Assembly: GCF_938039205.1 (NCBI RefSeq)
Contig: NZ_CALHVM010000034.1
Location: 1-10,127 of the forward strand
Source: an uncultured Campylobacter sp.
GTDB lineage: Bacteria > Campylobacterota > Campylobacteria > Campylobacterales > Campylobacteraceae
DNA length: 10,127 nucleotides
Reading direction: 5' to 3'
Shown here: positions 1 to 6,825 of the stretch, one piece after another
How positions within the stretch are numbered: the first letter of the stretch is position 1
Layout of the letters: every line of letters starts with the position of its first letter
Program-made: the position numbers and the translations under genes
Notes under the pieces: generated by a model
What the model saw: only the letters and a program-made list of their open reading frames with translations
Databases searched by the model: none
What the model was told of the DNA's origin: nothing

Positions 1-7
1 TTCCACG

Positions 8-142
8 TTATATCAAAATGGGAGATGCAAAGAATTCTCGCATAGCGTTTGCGATCTCGTCAAATTTAGGCGAGCTTTTGTTGTTCTTGGCTACTACTAA
101 ATTCAAGCGGATTAAAACCGGCCCAAAACAAATCTTCACAAG
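8..142 (-). pseudogene. Possible C-terminal gene remnant at left edge
   Basis: On the minus strand a frame is open for about 44 codons from 142 down to a TAA at 8-10. Its latter half reads like real protein, with segments such as SPKFDEIANAMREFF. There is no convincing start codon or ribosome site, and an in-frame stop lies just upstream. The look is that of the C-terminal tail of a LysR-type regulator effector domain, but that is a guess from a short stretch. A plus-strand frame (3-146) is equally long, so the coding strand is not certain. Confidence 0.2.
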
Positions 143-166
143 CTAAACTAAATAAATTTAGCTTGT
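138..166. terminator. Hairpin downstream of aldehyde dehydrogenase
   Basis: A perfect 10-bp stem (138-147 pairs with 157-166) encloses a 9-nt A/T loop. It lies 13 bp past the stop codon of the minus-strand aldehyde dehydrogenase. On that strand it is followed by a weakly T-rich stretch (GAAGATTTGTTTT), so it probably ends that transcript. It has no long U-run, so efficiency is uncertain. Confidence 0.5.
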
Positions 167-178
167 AACCGGCTAAAT

Positions 179-1624
179 TTAAAACGGATATTTATGATTT
201 CCCATGCCTTCGACGGTGATCCATTTTAGCTCGGTCATCTCCTCGATAGAAAAATGCCCGCCCTCGCGACCAAGCCCGCTCATTTTTACTCCGCCGAAGG
301 GAATATGCGCCTCATCTTGCAGCGAGGGACCGTTTACGTGGAGCATTCCGGTCTCTATTTCCTCGGCGCAGCGCAGATGGTTCGCGACATTTTGAGTGAT
401 GACGGTCGCACTTAGTCCATAATCCGTGCTATTGGCTAGCTCTATGGCCTCATCTAAATCCCGCGCTTTGATAATAGCCACGACCGGCCCAAACGCCTCG
501 GTTGAAAAGATTTTCATATCAGGCGTAACGTCTGCGACGGTGGTCGGCATATAAAAGTTATTTTTGCTCGTGCCGCCCGTTAGTACCCGCGCGTCTTTTT
601 TCTTTGCATCGAGAACCAAATCATCGATAAAATCGCATTGTTTACGCTCGATAAGCGGCCCGATAATAGTGCGCGCATCGGTCGGATCGCCGACTTGTAA
701 AATTTTAACTTTTTCCGTAAATTTGGAAACGAAATCGTCATAAATTTTTTCATGCACTATGATGCGCGAGCCTGCCATACAAATTTGACCTTGGTGCATA
801 AAGATACCGAAAAACGCGGTATTTACGGCATAGTTAATGTCCGCATCTTCGAGAACCAGAACGGGACTTTTCCCACCCAGCTCAAGGGTGCATTTTTTCA
901 TATTTTTCGCCGCGCTTTGAGCTATATGCCTACCGACCTGGGTCGATCCCGTAAACGTTATCATAGATATACGCTTATCTTCTTGAAACGTTTCGCCAAG
1001 CACGCTACTTGAGTACGGAACGATATTTAGTATGCCGGCTGGCAAACCGGCCTCCTGTAGGATTTCGCCGAATACCAAGCCGCAAACTGGCGTATTTGAC
1101 GATGGTTTTAATACAAAGCTATTTCCGGCCGCTATCGCAAAGGCAAACTTTTTGCTACTTAGAATCATCGGCGCATTAAACGGCGAAATGCCGGCGACTA
1201 CCCCGAGCGGACGACGAACGGCATACGAAAAAACCCCATCGTCGTTTGAAACTAAAGTTTGTCCCGTTACGCGTCTAGCCTCACCCGCCGCAACGCGGAA
1301 TATATCGCTAACGACGCTAATCTCAAAGTTGCATTTTGCGATCGTTGAGCCGCTTTCGCGCATCAATATATCCCTAATATCATCAGCTCTTTTTTCAAAA
1401 ATTTCAGCCGCCCTTAAAAGCACGGCCTCCTTTTCGCGAGGAGTCGTTTTTGCCCAAAGCTTTTGCGCCTTATACGCGCTTGCGATGGCTAGCTCGATAT
1501 CCTCTTTGCTAGCCATGTGCACTTTGGCGAACACCGAACCGTCGGCGGGATTTATGCTGTCTACGATAGTGCCGGCGCTTGAGCTTACATATTTGCCGTC
1601 TATATATAGTTTGTATTCTTTCAC
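179..1624 (-). CDS. NAD(P)-dependent aldehyde dehydrogenase (benzaldehyde/vanillin dehydrogenase-like)
   Basis: This enzyme oxidises an aldehyde to the carboxylic acid with NAD(P)+ in the cytoplasm. The 481-residue length is normal for the superfamily and all key parts are visible. They are the Asn of SPFN at 147-150, the cofactor Lys173 in VLKPSS, the Rossmann-type loop FTGSTQVG at 224-231, the general base Glu248 in ELGGKSP, the catalytic Cys282 in GQICMAGSR, the EAFGPV cofactor motif, and the C-terminal PFGGVKMSGLGREGG segment. Overall wording resembles the benzaldehyde/vanillin/salicylaldehyde branch, but the substrate cannot be fixed. The start is GTG at 1622-1624, chosen because AAGGA lies 7 nt upstream and the N-terminus (KEYKLYIDGKYV) is canonical. 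It stands alone, divergent from the receptor gene, with its own -10 box and a downstream hairpin. No sign of damage. Confidence 0.93.
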   Translation of the reverse strand: MKEYKLYIDGKYVSSSAGTIVDSINPADGSVFAKVHMASKEDIELAIASAYKAQKLWAKTTPREKEAVLLRAAEIFEKRADDIRDILMRESGSTIAKCNFEISVVSDIFRVAAGEARRVTGQTLVSNDDGVFSYAVRRPLGVVAGISPFNAPMILSSKKFAFAIAAGNSFVLKPSSNTPVCGLVFGEILQEAGLPAGILNIVPYSSSVLGETFQEDKRISMITFTGSTQVGRHIAQSAAKNMKKCTLELGGKSPVLVLEDADINYAVNTAFFGIFMHQGQICMAGSRIIVHEKIYDDFVSKFTEKVKILQVGDPTDARTIIGPLIERKQCDFIDDLVLDAKKKDARVLTGGTSKNNFYMPTTVADVTPDMKIFSTEAFGPVVAIIKARDLDEAIELANSTDYGLSATVITQNVANHLRCAEEIETGMLHVNGPSLQDEAHIPFGGVKMSGLGREGGHFSIEEMTELKWITVEGMGNHKYPF

Positions 1625-1631
1625 GATATTT

Positions 1632-1636
1632 TCCTT
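1632..1636 (-). promoter_or_regulatory. Ribosome binding site fixing a GTG start
   Basis: AAGGA on the minus strand, 7 nt before the GTG at 1624. It is the evidence for this non-ATG start of the aldehyde dehydrogenase. Confidence 0.7.
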
Positions 1637-1654
1637 GTTAGGTTTTAAAGCCTG

Positions 1655-1660
1655 ATTATA
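1655..1660 (-). promoter_or_regulatory. Probable -10 box of aldehyde dehydrogenase
   Basis: A consensus TATAAT on the minus strand, preceded by the T-rich stretch AAAATTTTCTAG. A T-rich upstream region without a -35 hexamer is typical of Campylobacter sigma-70 promoters. It would give a leader of roughly 25 nt. It overlaps the end of the small ORF at 1663-1776. Confidence 0.45.
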
Positions 1661-1662
1661 TA

Positions 1663-1776
1663 CTAGAAAATTTTACCGTATATTAAATTTGCCCAGTTTC
1701 CAGAAAGACCCTGCAGGTAAAGCTCTCCGCCGAGCTCGTCCGTATCGTCGATGCAAAGTAGAAATTTAAATTTCAT
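1663..1776 (-). pseudogene. 37-codon ORF with DDTD motif, likely gene stump
   Basis: An ATG at 1774-1776 with GAGG 8 nt upstream opens a frame that begins MKFKFLLCIDDTDELGG and ends at a TAG at 1663-1665. A hydrophobic strand followed by IDDTD is the signature opening of the DDTD domain found at the N-terminus of TiaS-type (tRNA-Ile 2-agmatinylcytidine synthetase) and related nucleotide-binding proteins. The family is far longer. The remaining 20 residues (LYLQGLSGNWANLIYGKIF) do not look like the expected continuation, so this is best read as the promoter-proximal stump of a deleted gene fused to other sequence. A genuine small protein is possible, since the ribosome site is good. The DDTD assignment rests on one motif. 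Confidence 0.35.
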
Positions 1777-1840
1777 TTTAAACCTCGATTTTTAAGTCAA
1801 ATTTAACTATGTATGAAATAAAATTATTTTTTTATATTTC

Positions 1841-1885
1841 GATAATATTAACTTCATTAAAAACGTATTTTACAAAATATATAAT
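1841..1885 (+). promoter_or_regulatory. Promoter region of the TonB receptor, possible Fur site
   Basis: A TATAAT -10 candidate lies at 1880-1885, 27 nt before the ATG at 1913. Upstream is extremely AT-rich. GATAATATTAACTTCATTA at 1841-1859 matches the left half (GATAAT) of the Fur box well but the right half poorly, and a GAAATA/TATTTC dyad sits at 1815-1840. Iron control would fit the gene, but the AT richness makes chance matches likely. Confidence 0.3.
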
Positions 1886-1900
1886 AAAAATTTCATTTTC

Positions 1901-1906
1901 AAGGAG
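1901..1906 (+). promoter_or_regulatory. Ribosome binding site of the TonB receptor
   Basis: AAGGAG 6 nt before the ATG at 1913. It selects ATG 1913 over the in-frame TTG at 1907, which lies directly against the site. Confidence 0.8.
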
Positions 1907-1912
1907 TTGCTA

Positions 1913-3882
1913 ATGAAAAGGATTGGCCTGATCGCCTGCTGTGCTGCGATGGCCCTGCACGGCGAAGTATTTACGCTAGGGCAAGTTGAAGTCGTAGAAA
2001 ACGCCCCTGGCGTGCAAAAAAGCGACACGAACGTCGTAACCGTCGATGAGCAACAGATGCAAAAAGACGAGATAAAGCGTCTCTCGCAGGTCGCTTACAG
2101 CACGCCCGGCATTTATGTGGATAAAAAAGGCCCGCGCGCCGAGCAAAATTTCTACGTTCGCGGTTTTGATTCGCGCAGAGTGCCGCTTTTTATCGACGGA
2201 ATTCCGGTTTACGTGCCTTACGACGGCAACGCGGACTACGGCAGGTTTAGCACGTTCGATCTAAGCAGGATCGATATCTCAAAGGGCTCAAGCTCGGTAC
2301 TCTACGGTCCAAACACTATGGGCGGCGCGATAAATTTAATCACTAAAAAGCCGAGCAAGGAGCTTGAAGGAAATTTAGGCTACGGCTTTGAGGCGGGCAG
2401 AAGCGGCAGAACCTACGGCAACAACGTCGATTTAAACGTCGGTAGCAAGCAGGAGCTGTTTTACGTACAAGCAGGCGGCAGCTTTATGGAGGATATGGGG
2501 CAGCAGATGTCGCGTAAATTTAAAGGCGACGCAAATAACAACGAGGACGGCGGCAGACGCGATAACTCCGTGCAGCGAGATAAGAAATTTAATATAAAAT
2601 TCGGCTTCACGCCAAACGAGACCGACGAATATGCGATCGCCTATATCAATCAAAAAGGCGAAAAAGAGCAGCCGTACTATACGGGCCGTTACGCCAGATA
2701 CAACATGGCAAAACGCTTCTGGGAATGGCCGAAATGGGATAAAGAAAGCATATATTGGCTATCTCACACGCAGTTTGAAAACAGTCTATATAAACACCAA
2801 AGCCTTTTACGACAAATTTGTAAACGACCTAAACGGCATCAAACCTTTTGCATTTAACAGCCACTACCGCGATAAAGGCTATGGATTTGGCACAGAGATA
2901 GGCGGCGATATCGGCGATAGAGATACGTTAAAATTTGCGTTTAACTATAAATTTGACGAGCATAAAGAGCACGACGACGGCGAGCCGGTGCAGACGTATC
3001 AGGATAAAACCTATAGCTTTGCGCTGGAAAACACCTACAAATTTACCGATTTTACGCGGCTGATTTTGGGCGTGAGCTACGATACTAGAGATGCGATCAA
3101 GGCTCAAGAATACGGCAAAATAACGTCTGCTACAAACACGCTTTATGACTTTGAGGTCGCCAAACGCCACGCCTTTAACTACCAAGCCGCGATCAAACAC
3201 AGCTTTGACGGCAACGACGAGTTTAGCGTTAGCTTTGCTAAAAAGACCTATTTTCCTAGCATGAAAGAGCGCTACTCAAAACGCTTCGGCCGTAACGAGC
3301 CAAATCCATACCTAAAGCCTGAGGTCGCCAATCACTACGAAGTCGGCTATCAAAGAAGCTTCGGCGAGGCTTTGAGATTGGAGACGGCGATATTTTACTC
3401 TAAGGTCAAAGACGCTATCGTCGAGCACAACATCATCGTAGGCGGCAAAAAGCTAGCTCAAGCCATAAACGTAGATAAAGCCGAATACAAGCTTTGAGCT
3501 CGGCGCGACATATTTTGCTGGGCAAAATTTGGAGCTAGGCGGCAACTACACCTATATCAGCGCAAAATATAAAAGCGGTGCGGATAGTAGAGTTTACGAC
3601 ATACCTAAACACAAGGCTTTTGCTTACGTAGACTACAAGATCGTGCCTAAATTTAGCATTTACGCATCGCAGTATATGATCTCGAGCCGTTACTCAAACT
3701 CTTACGAAGTGACAAAGCTAGCCGGCTTTGGTACTACAAACGTCAAATTTATCTACAAACCTACCGAAAGCCTAAGTGTGGAAGCTGGCATATCAAATTT
3801 GTTTGATAAAAACTACGAATACGCAGAAGGCTATCCGGAAGAGGGAAGGGTATTTTTCACGAATTTAAGATATAAATTCTAA
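1913..3882 (+). pseudogene. TonB-dependent outer-membrane receptor, broken by two frameshifts
   Basis: The three segments together encode one receptor of about 657 residues that would import a metal chelate across the outer membrane using TonB energy. A short signal peptide (about 1-17) is followed by a TonB-box-like GQVEVVE. A plug domain then spans about 35-147, with YVRGFDSRRVPLFIDG and GPNTMGGAINLITKKP, and a 22-strand-type barrel ends in the expected aromatic residue (NLRYKF). Reading frame changes twice. Near 2786-2793 the text SLY continues as INTKAFYDKF one frame over, as if one TA unit were lost from CTATATATAAAC. Near 3487-3494 AEYK continues as FELGATYF, as if two G were lost from AAGGGCTTT. 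Each shift leads quickly to a stop. Both change frame the same way, so they do not compensate. No poly-G tract is present at either site. Either a true pseudogene or sequencing errors. The plug resembles siderophore/haem receptors; the ligand is unknown. A hairpin follows. Confidence 0.9.
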
Positions 3883-3894
3883 TTAGAATTTGCA

Positions 3895-3927
3895 AGGCGG
3901 ATCGCTCGAAAAATGCTCGGTCCGCCT
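3895..3927 (+). terminator. Terminator after the TonB receptor
   Basis: A 9-bp stem (3895-3903 with 3919-3927, one T-G wobble, GC-rich base AGGCGGA/TCCGCCT) closes a 15-nt loop. It is followed by AAAATTTTTA. It starts 12 nt after the receptor stop codon, implying that the receptor and the transport operon are separate transcription units, at least in part. Confidence 0.55.
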
Positions 3928-3979
3928 AAAATTTTTAACTCTATTTATATAATAAAATCTGTTTTAAAATTTCTTTAGC

Positions 3980-3985
3980 TATACT
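3980..3985 (+). promoter_or_regulatory. Probable -10 box of the transport operon
   Basis: TATACT in the context TTTAGCTATACT, preceded by the T/A-rich GTTTTAAAATTTCTTTA, gives a leader of about 20 nt before the ATG at 4012. A second TATAAT at 3948-3953 is an alternative. No convincing Fur box was seen here. Confidence 0.4.
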
Positions 3986-4011
3986 TTACAAAATCAATCT
4001 AAAGGCAAAAA

Positions 4012-5067
4012 ATGTTTAAAAAAATTCTGTTGTTTTTCTTTGCGCTTTTGGGTTTTTGCTTTGCGATGACGCCTGAGCAGATCAAGGACTACATCGCCCA
4101 AAATAGCGAAAACATAGCTCAACTACATGGCACTCCGTCTAAAATTTACGCCAGCTCGCCGCCTCTTTTGTATATGCTTTACGCGCTCGATCCCGCTAAA
4201 ATCAGCGGCACGAATTTCGAATGGAACGACTACGAGCGGCCCTACGTCAAAAAAGAGGTGCAAGAGCAGCCCGTCGTTGGTGGCTTTTTCGGTCAGGGTA
4301 AGATCCCAAACGCCGAGATGCTGCTGCGCCTAAATCCCGAGCTCATCCTCGTAAACGCAAGCTCGCGCAACACCAAAAAAATGAGCGAGGTTTTCGGCTC
4401 TATCAAAAAACCGATGCTCTATCTGAGCGCGACGAAGCTCGAGGACTACTTGGACGGGTTTGAAATTTTAGGCGAAGTGACGGGCAGACAGGAGCGCGCC
4501 GCACGTCTCATAAATTATGCGCACGAATCGCTAAATTTGACCGCGCAGATCGAGGAGTACATCAAGAAAAACAACCTGCAAAAGGTAAAAATTTACTACG
4601 CGCAGGGCGGCGACGGGCTAGCCACCGAGTGCGAGGGCTCGTGGCACGCGACGCTCATCGAGCGAGCCGGTGCGCAGAATGTGCATAAATGCAGCGAGGA
4701 TCCAAACGCTAAATCTTTCGGGCGGGTAAAGATCAGCTTCGAGCAGCTCGTAAAATACGACCCGGACGTCATCCTCATCTACGAAAAAGAGCTGTTTGAT
4801 AAAATTTACGGCGATCCGAAGTGGCAGCTGCTGGGCGCGGTGAAAAACAAAAAAGCCCACTACATCCCGCGCGAGCCATTTTCGTGGTTTGACCGCCCGC
4901 CTTCGTTTATGCGGTTTTTGGGGCTAAAATGGCTCATAAACTTAATCTACCCCGAGGCGTTTAAATTTGACATGGTCCGCGAGACGCGCGAGTTTTATAA
5001 GCTATTTTTGGATCTTGAGCTCACAGACGTGCAAATTTATAAAATTTTAGGACGGGGTACGGAGTGA
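4012..5067 (+). CDS. Periplasmic binding protein of a metal-chelate ABC importer (FecB/TroA-like class III)
   Basis: This protein captures the substrate in the periplasm and delivers it to the permease encoded next. It has 351 residues. A signal peptide covers about 1-18 (KK, then a phenylalanine/leucine-rich core, cleavage after CFA). The Cys at 16 lacks a lipobox context, so it is probably soluble. The two-lobed fold is suggested by the first-lobe elements (RLNPELILVNAS at 106-117), the linking helix region around 140-190, and the second-lobe element YDPDVILIY at 249-257. A conserved-looking FSWFDRPPSFMRFLGLKWL lies at 290-308. Cys207 and Cys227 are the only cysteines of the mature part and could form a disulfide. 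First gene of the operon, AAAGG upstream, 10 nt before the permease. The ligand could be a siderophore, haem, a corrinoid, or a molybdate- or nickel-type complex. Confidence 0.88.
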   Translation: MFKKILLFFFALLGFCFAMTPEQIKDYIAQNSENIAQLHGTPSKIYASSPPLLYMLYALDPAKISGTNFEWNDYERPYVKKEVQEQPVVGGFFGQGKIPNAEMLLRLNPELILVNASSRNTKKMSEVFGSIKKPMLYLSATKLEDYLDGFEILGEVTGRQERAARLINYAHESLNLTAQIEEYIKKNNLQKVKIYYAQGGDGLATECEGSWHATLIERAGAQNVHKCSEDPNAKSFGRVKISFEQLVKYDPDVILIYEKELFDKIYGDPKWQLLGAVKNKKAHYIPREPFSWFDRPPSFMRFLGLKWLINLIYPEAFKFDMVRETREFYKLFLDLELTDVQIYKILGRGTE

Positions 5068-5077
5068 GTAAAGAAAA

Positions 5078-6079
5078 ATGAGCAAAAGGGCGTTTGCGTT
5101 TTTAGCCCTACTGCTGGCGCTTTGCGTCGCGGGCTCGCTGCTGCTTGGCAAATACGGCTTTAGCGCAGAGGACTACGCGCGCTACGTCACGGCGCTGTTG
5201 CGGGGCGAAAGCTTAAAAGATTTCGAGGTCATGCACACGCTCCTGCTCGATATCCGCCTACCGCGCATATTTGCTTGCGTGCTCATCGGCGCTAGCCTCG
5301 CTATCAGCGGCGCGGCGTATCAGGCGATGTTCGTAAACCCGCTCGTAAGTCCCTCGATCCTGGGCGTTTTAAGCGGCGCGGGTTTTGGTGCTGCGGTGGG
5401 GATGTTTTTCAAATTTAACGAGTATCTCATTCAGCTTAGCACCTTTGGCTTCGGCTTTCTCGCCGTGGCCGTGGCGCTGGGCGTCTCGGCGCTGTATTCG
5501 TGTAGCGGCAGCGTCATCGTGCTAGTTCTTGGCGGCGTCATCAGCGGCTCGCTCTTTACCTCGCTACTCTCGGTGCTAAAATACGCCGCAGACCCGAACG
5601 ACGCGCTTCCTGCGATCACATATTTTTTGATGGGCAGCCTCGGCTTTGCGTCTAAGAGCTTTATTCAAATTTCGATCCTGCCGATGTGCGCGGGCATTTT
5701 GCTGCTGGCACTCAGCGGTAAATACCTAAACGCGCTAAGCCTTGGCGAAGAGGAAGCAAAGAGCCTGGGCGTAAACACGACGCGGGTTAAAATTTTCATC
5801 ATCCTAGTCGCGACCTTCGTTAGCGCGCTTAGCGTGACGATCGCGGGCATCATCGGCTGGATCGGGCTTATCGTGCCGCACATCGCGCGCTTTATCTTCG
5901 GCGCCGACAACCGCGCCGTGCTTGCTAGCTCGGCGATGATCGGCGCGATATTTCTGCTCTTTTGCGATAGCTTCTCGCGGCTCATTTTTACTTTCGAAAT
6001 TCCTATCGGCATCGTCACCTCGCTGTTTGGCATCCCAATGTTTATCATCGTGCTTCGTCGCGCCAAGAGGAGCTTTTGA
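5078..6079 (+). CDS. FecCD-family inner-membrane permease
   Basis: This is the membrane channel of the importer, probably a homodimer. The 333 residues hold about ten hydrophobic segments, as in BtuC/FhuB-type permeases. Family landmarks are IRLPRI at 59-64, NPLVSPSILGVLSGAG at 87-102, the ATPase-coupling segment SLGEEEAKSLGVN at 221-233, GWIGLIVPHIARFI at 260-273, and EIPIGIVTSLFGIPMFIIVLRR near the C-terminus. ATG at 5078 begins a good leading membrane helix and lies 10 nt after the binding-protein stop. The stop overlaps the ATPase start (TGATG), so translation is probably coupled. Type is certain, substrate is not. Confidence 0.93.
   Translation: MSKRAFAFLALLLALCVAGSLLLGKYGFSAEDYARYVTALLRGESLKDFEVMHTLLLDIRLPRIFACVLIGASLAISGAAYQAMFVNPLVSPSILGVLSGAGFGAAVGMFFKFNEYLIQLSTFGFGFLAVAVALGVSALYSCSGSVIVLVLGGVISGSLFTSLLSVLKYAADPNDALPAITYFLMGSLGFASKSFIQISILPMCAGILLLALSGKYLNALSLGEEEAKSLGVNTTRVKIFIILVATFVSALSVTIAGIIGWIGLIVPHIARFIFGADNRAVLASSAMIGAIFLLFCDSFSRLIFTFEIPIGIVTSLFGIPMFIIVLRRAKRSF
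6065..6073 (+). promoter_or_regulatory. Ribosome binding site selecting ATG 6079
   Basis: AAGAGGAGC inside the end of the permease gene, 5 nt before ATG 6079. The in-frame TTG at 6076 lies too close to it to be preferred. Confidence 0.6.
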
Positions 6080-6825
6080 TGCGAGAAAATTTGATAGAAG
6101 TGCGAAATTTACGCTTTGCCTACCAGGGCAAGCCCGTGCTAAAGGGCATCAGCTTTGACGTCGCTACGGGCGATACGCTAAGCATCCTCGGCGCTAACGG
6201 CAGCGGCAAAAGCACCCTGCTTCGCATAATGCTCGGATTTTTAAAATTTGAAGGCGAGGTACTGATCGCAGGCAAAAGCGTGCGCGACTACGGCAAAAAG
6301 GGGCTCGCCTCCCTCGTCGCCTACGTGCCGCAGACGCACGCGCCCTCATATGACTACAGCGTCTTTGACGTCGCGCTGATGGGTGCGCTGTGCAGGACGC
6401 CGATGTTTTGTAGCTTTAGCGCGGCGGATAAAAAGCTAGCCGAGCAGGCGCTGGAAAAGATGGGCATCGCACATCTAAAAAACGCGCCCTACACAAAGGT
6501 CAGCGGCGGCGAGCGGCAGCTGGCGTACATCGCGCGCACGCTGGTTCAGGGCGCGAAAGTGATCTTTATGGACGAGCCTACAAACGGGCTGGACTTCGGC
6601 AATCAAATCAAACTGCTCGAGATGATAAAAGCTCTAGGCGACGAGGGCTATACCTTCGTGCAGACGACGCACTACCCGCGTCACGCGAAATTTGTTTCAA
6701 ATTTGACGTTGTTTATAAAAGACGGCGAAATTTTAGCCTTCGGGCGCAGCGAGCAGCTCATAAACGCCGAAAATATCGATAAAATATACGGCATAAACTA
6801 CGAAAGATACGAGGACAGATTATGA
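6079..6825 (+). CDS. ABC transporter ATPase, FecE/BtuD type
   Basis: This cytoplasmic ATPase powers the FecCD permease. The 248-residue protein has the full motif set: Walker A GANGSGKST at 38-46, Q-loop Gln85 (YVPQ), signature VSGGERQ at 141-147, Walker B VIFMDEP at 161-167, D-loop GLD at 170-172, and switch His198 in TTH. The start is ATG 6079, whose A is the last base of the permease stop. The stop overlaps the methyltransferase start in ATGA at 6822-6825, so this gene is coupled on both sides. The C-terminus is short and carries no regulatory domain. Nothing damaged. Confidence 0.95.
   Translation: MRENLIEVRNLRFAYQGKPVLKGISFDVATGDTLSILGANGSGKSTLLRIMLGFLKFEGEVLIAGKSVRDYGKKGLASLVAYVPQTHAPSYDYSVFDVALMGALCRTPMFCSFSAADKKLAEQALEKMGIAHLKNAPYTKVSGGERQLAYIARTLVQGAKVIFMDEPTNGLDFGNQIKLLEMIKALGDEGYTFVQTTHYPRHAKFVSNLTLFIKDGEILAFGRSEQLINAENIDKIYGINYERYEDRL

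Noticed and set aside
3..146. 48-codon open plus-strand frame at the left edge ending inside the hairpin
   Set aside because: No recognisable family, and its TAA falls in the hairpin stem. The minus-strand reading looks more protein-like, so the plus reading was not called.
1032..1655. 207-codon plus-strand open frame
   Set aside because: Lies antisense to the well-supported aldehyde dehydrogenase, has no ribosome site and no domain-like sequence. It is a shadow of that gene's codon use.
2786..3494. Programmed ribosomal frameshifting to make the full receptor
   Set aside because: No slippery heptamer or downstream structure typical of -1 or +1 programmed shifts at either site, and two shifts in one outer-membrane receptor would be without precedent that I know.
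5665..6066. 133-codon minus-strand open frame
   Set aside because: Antisense to the FecCD permease, low-complexity composition, no start signal.
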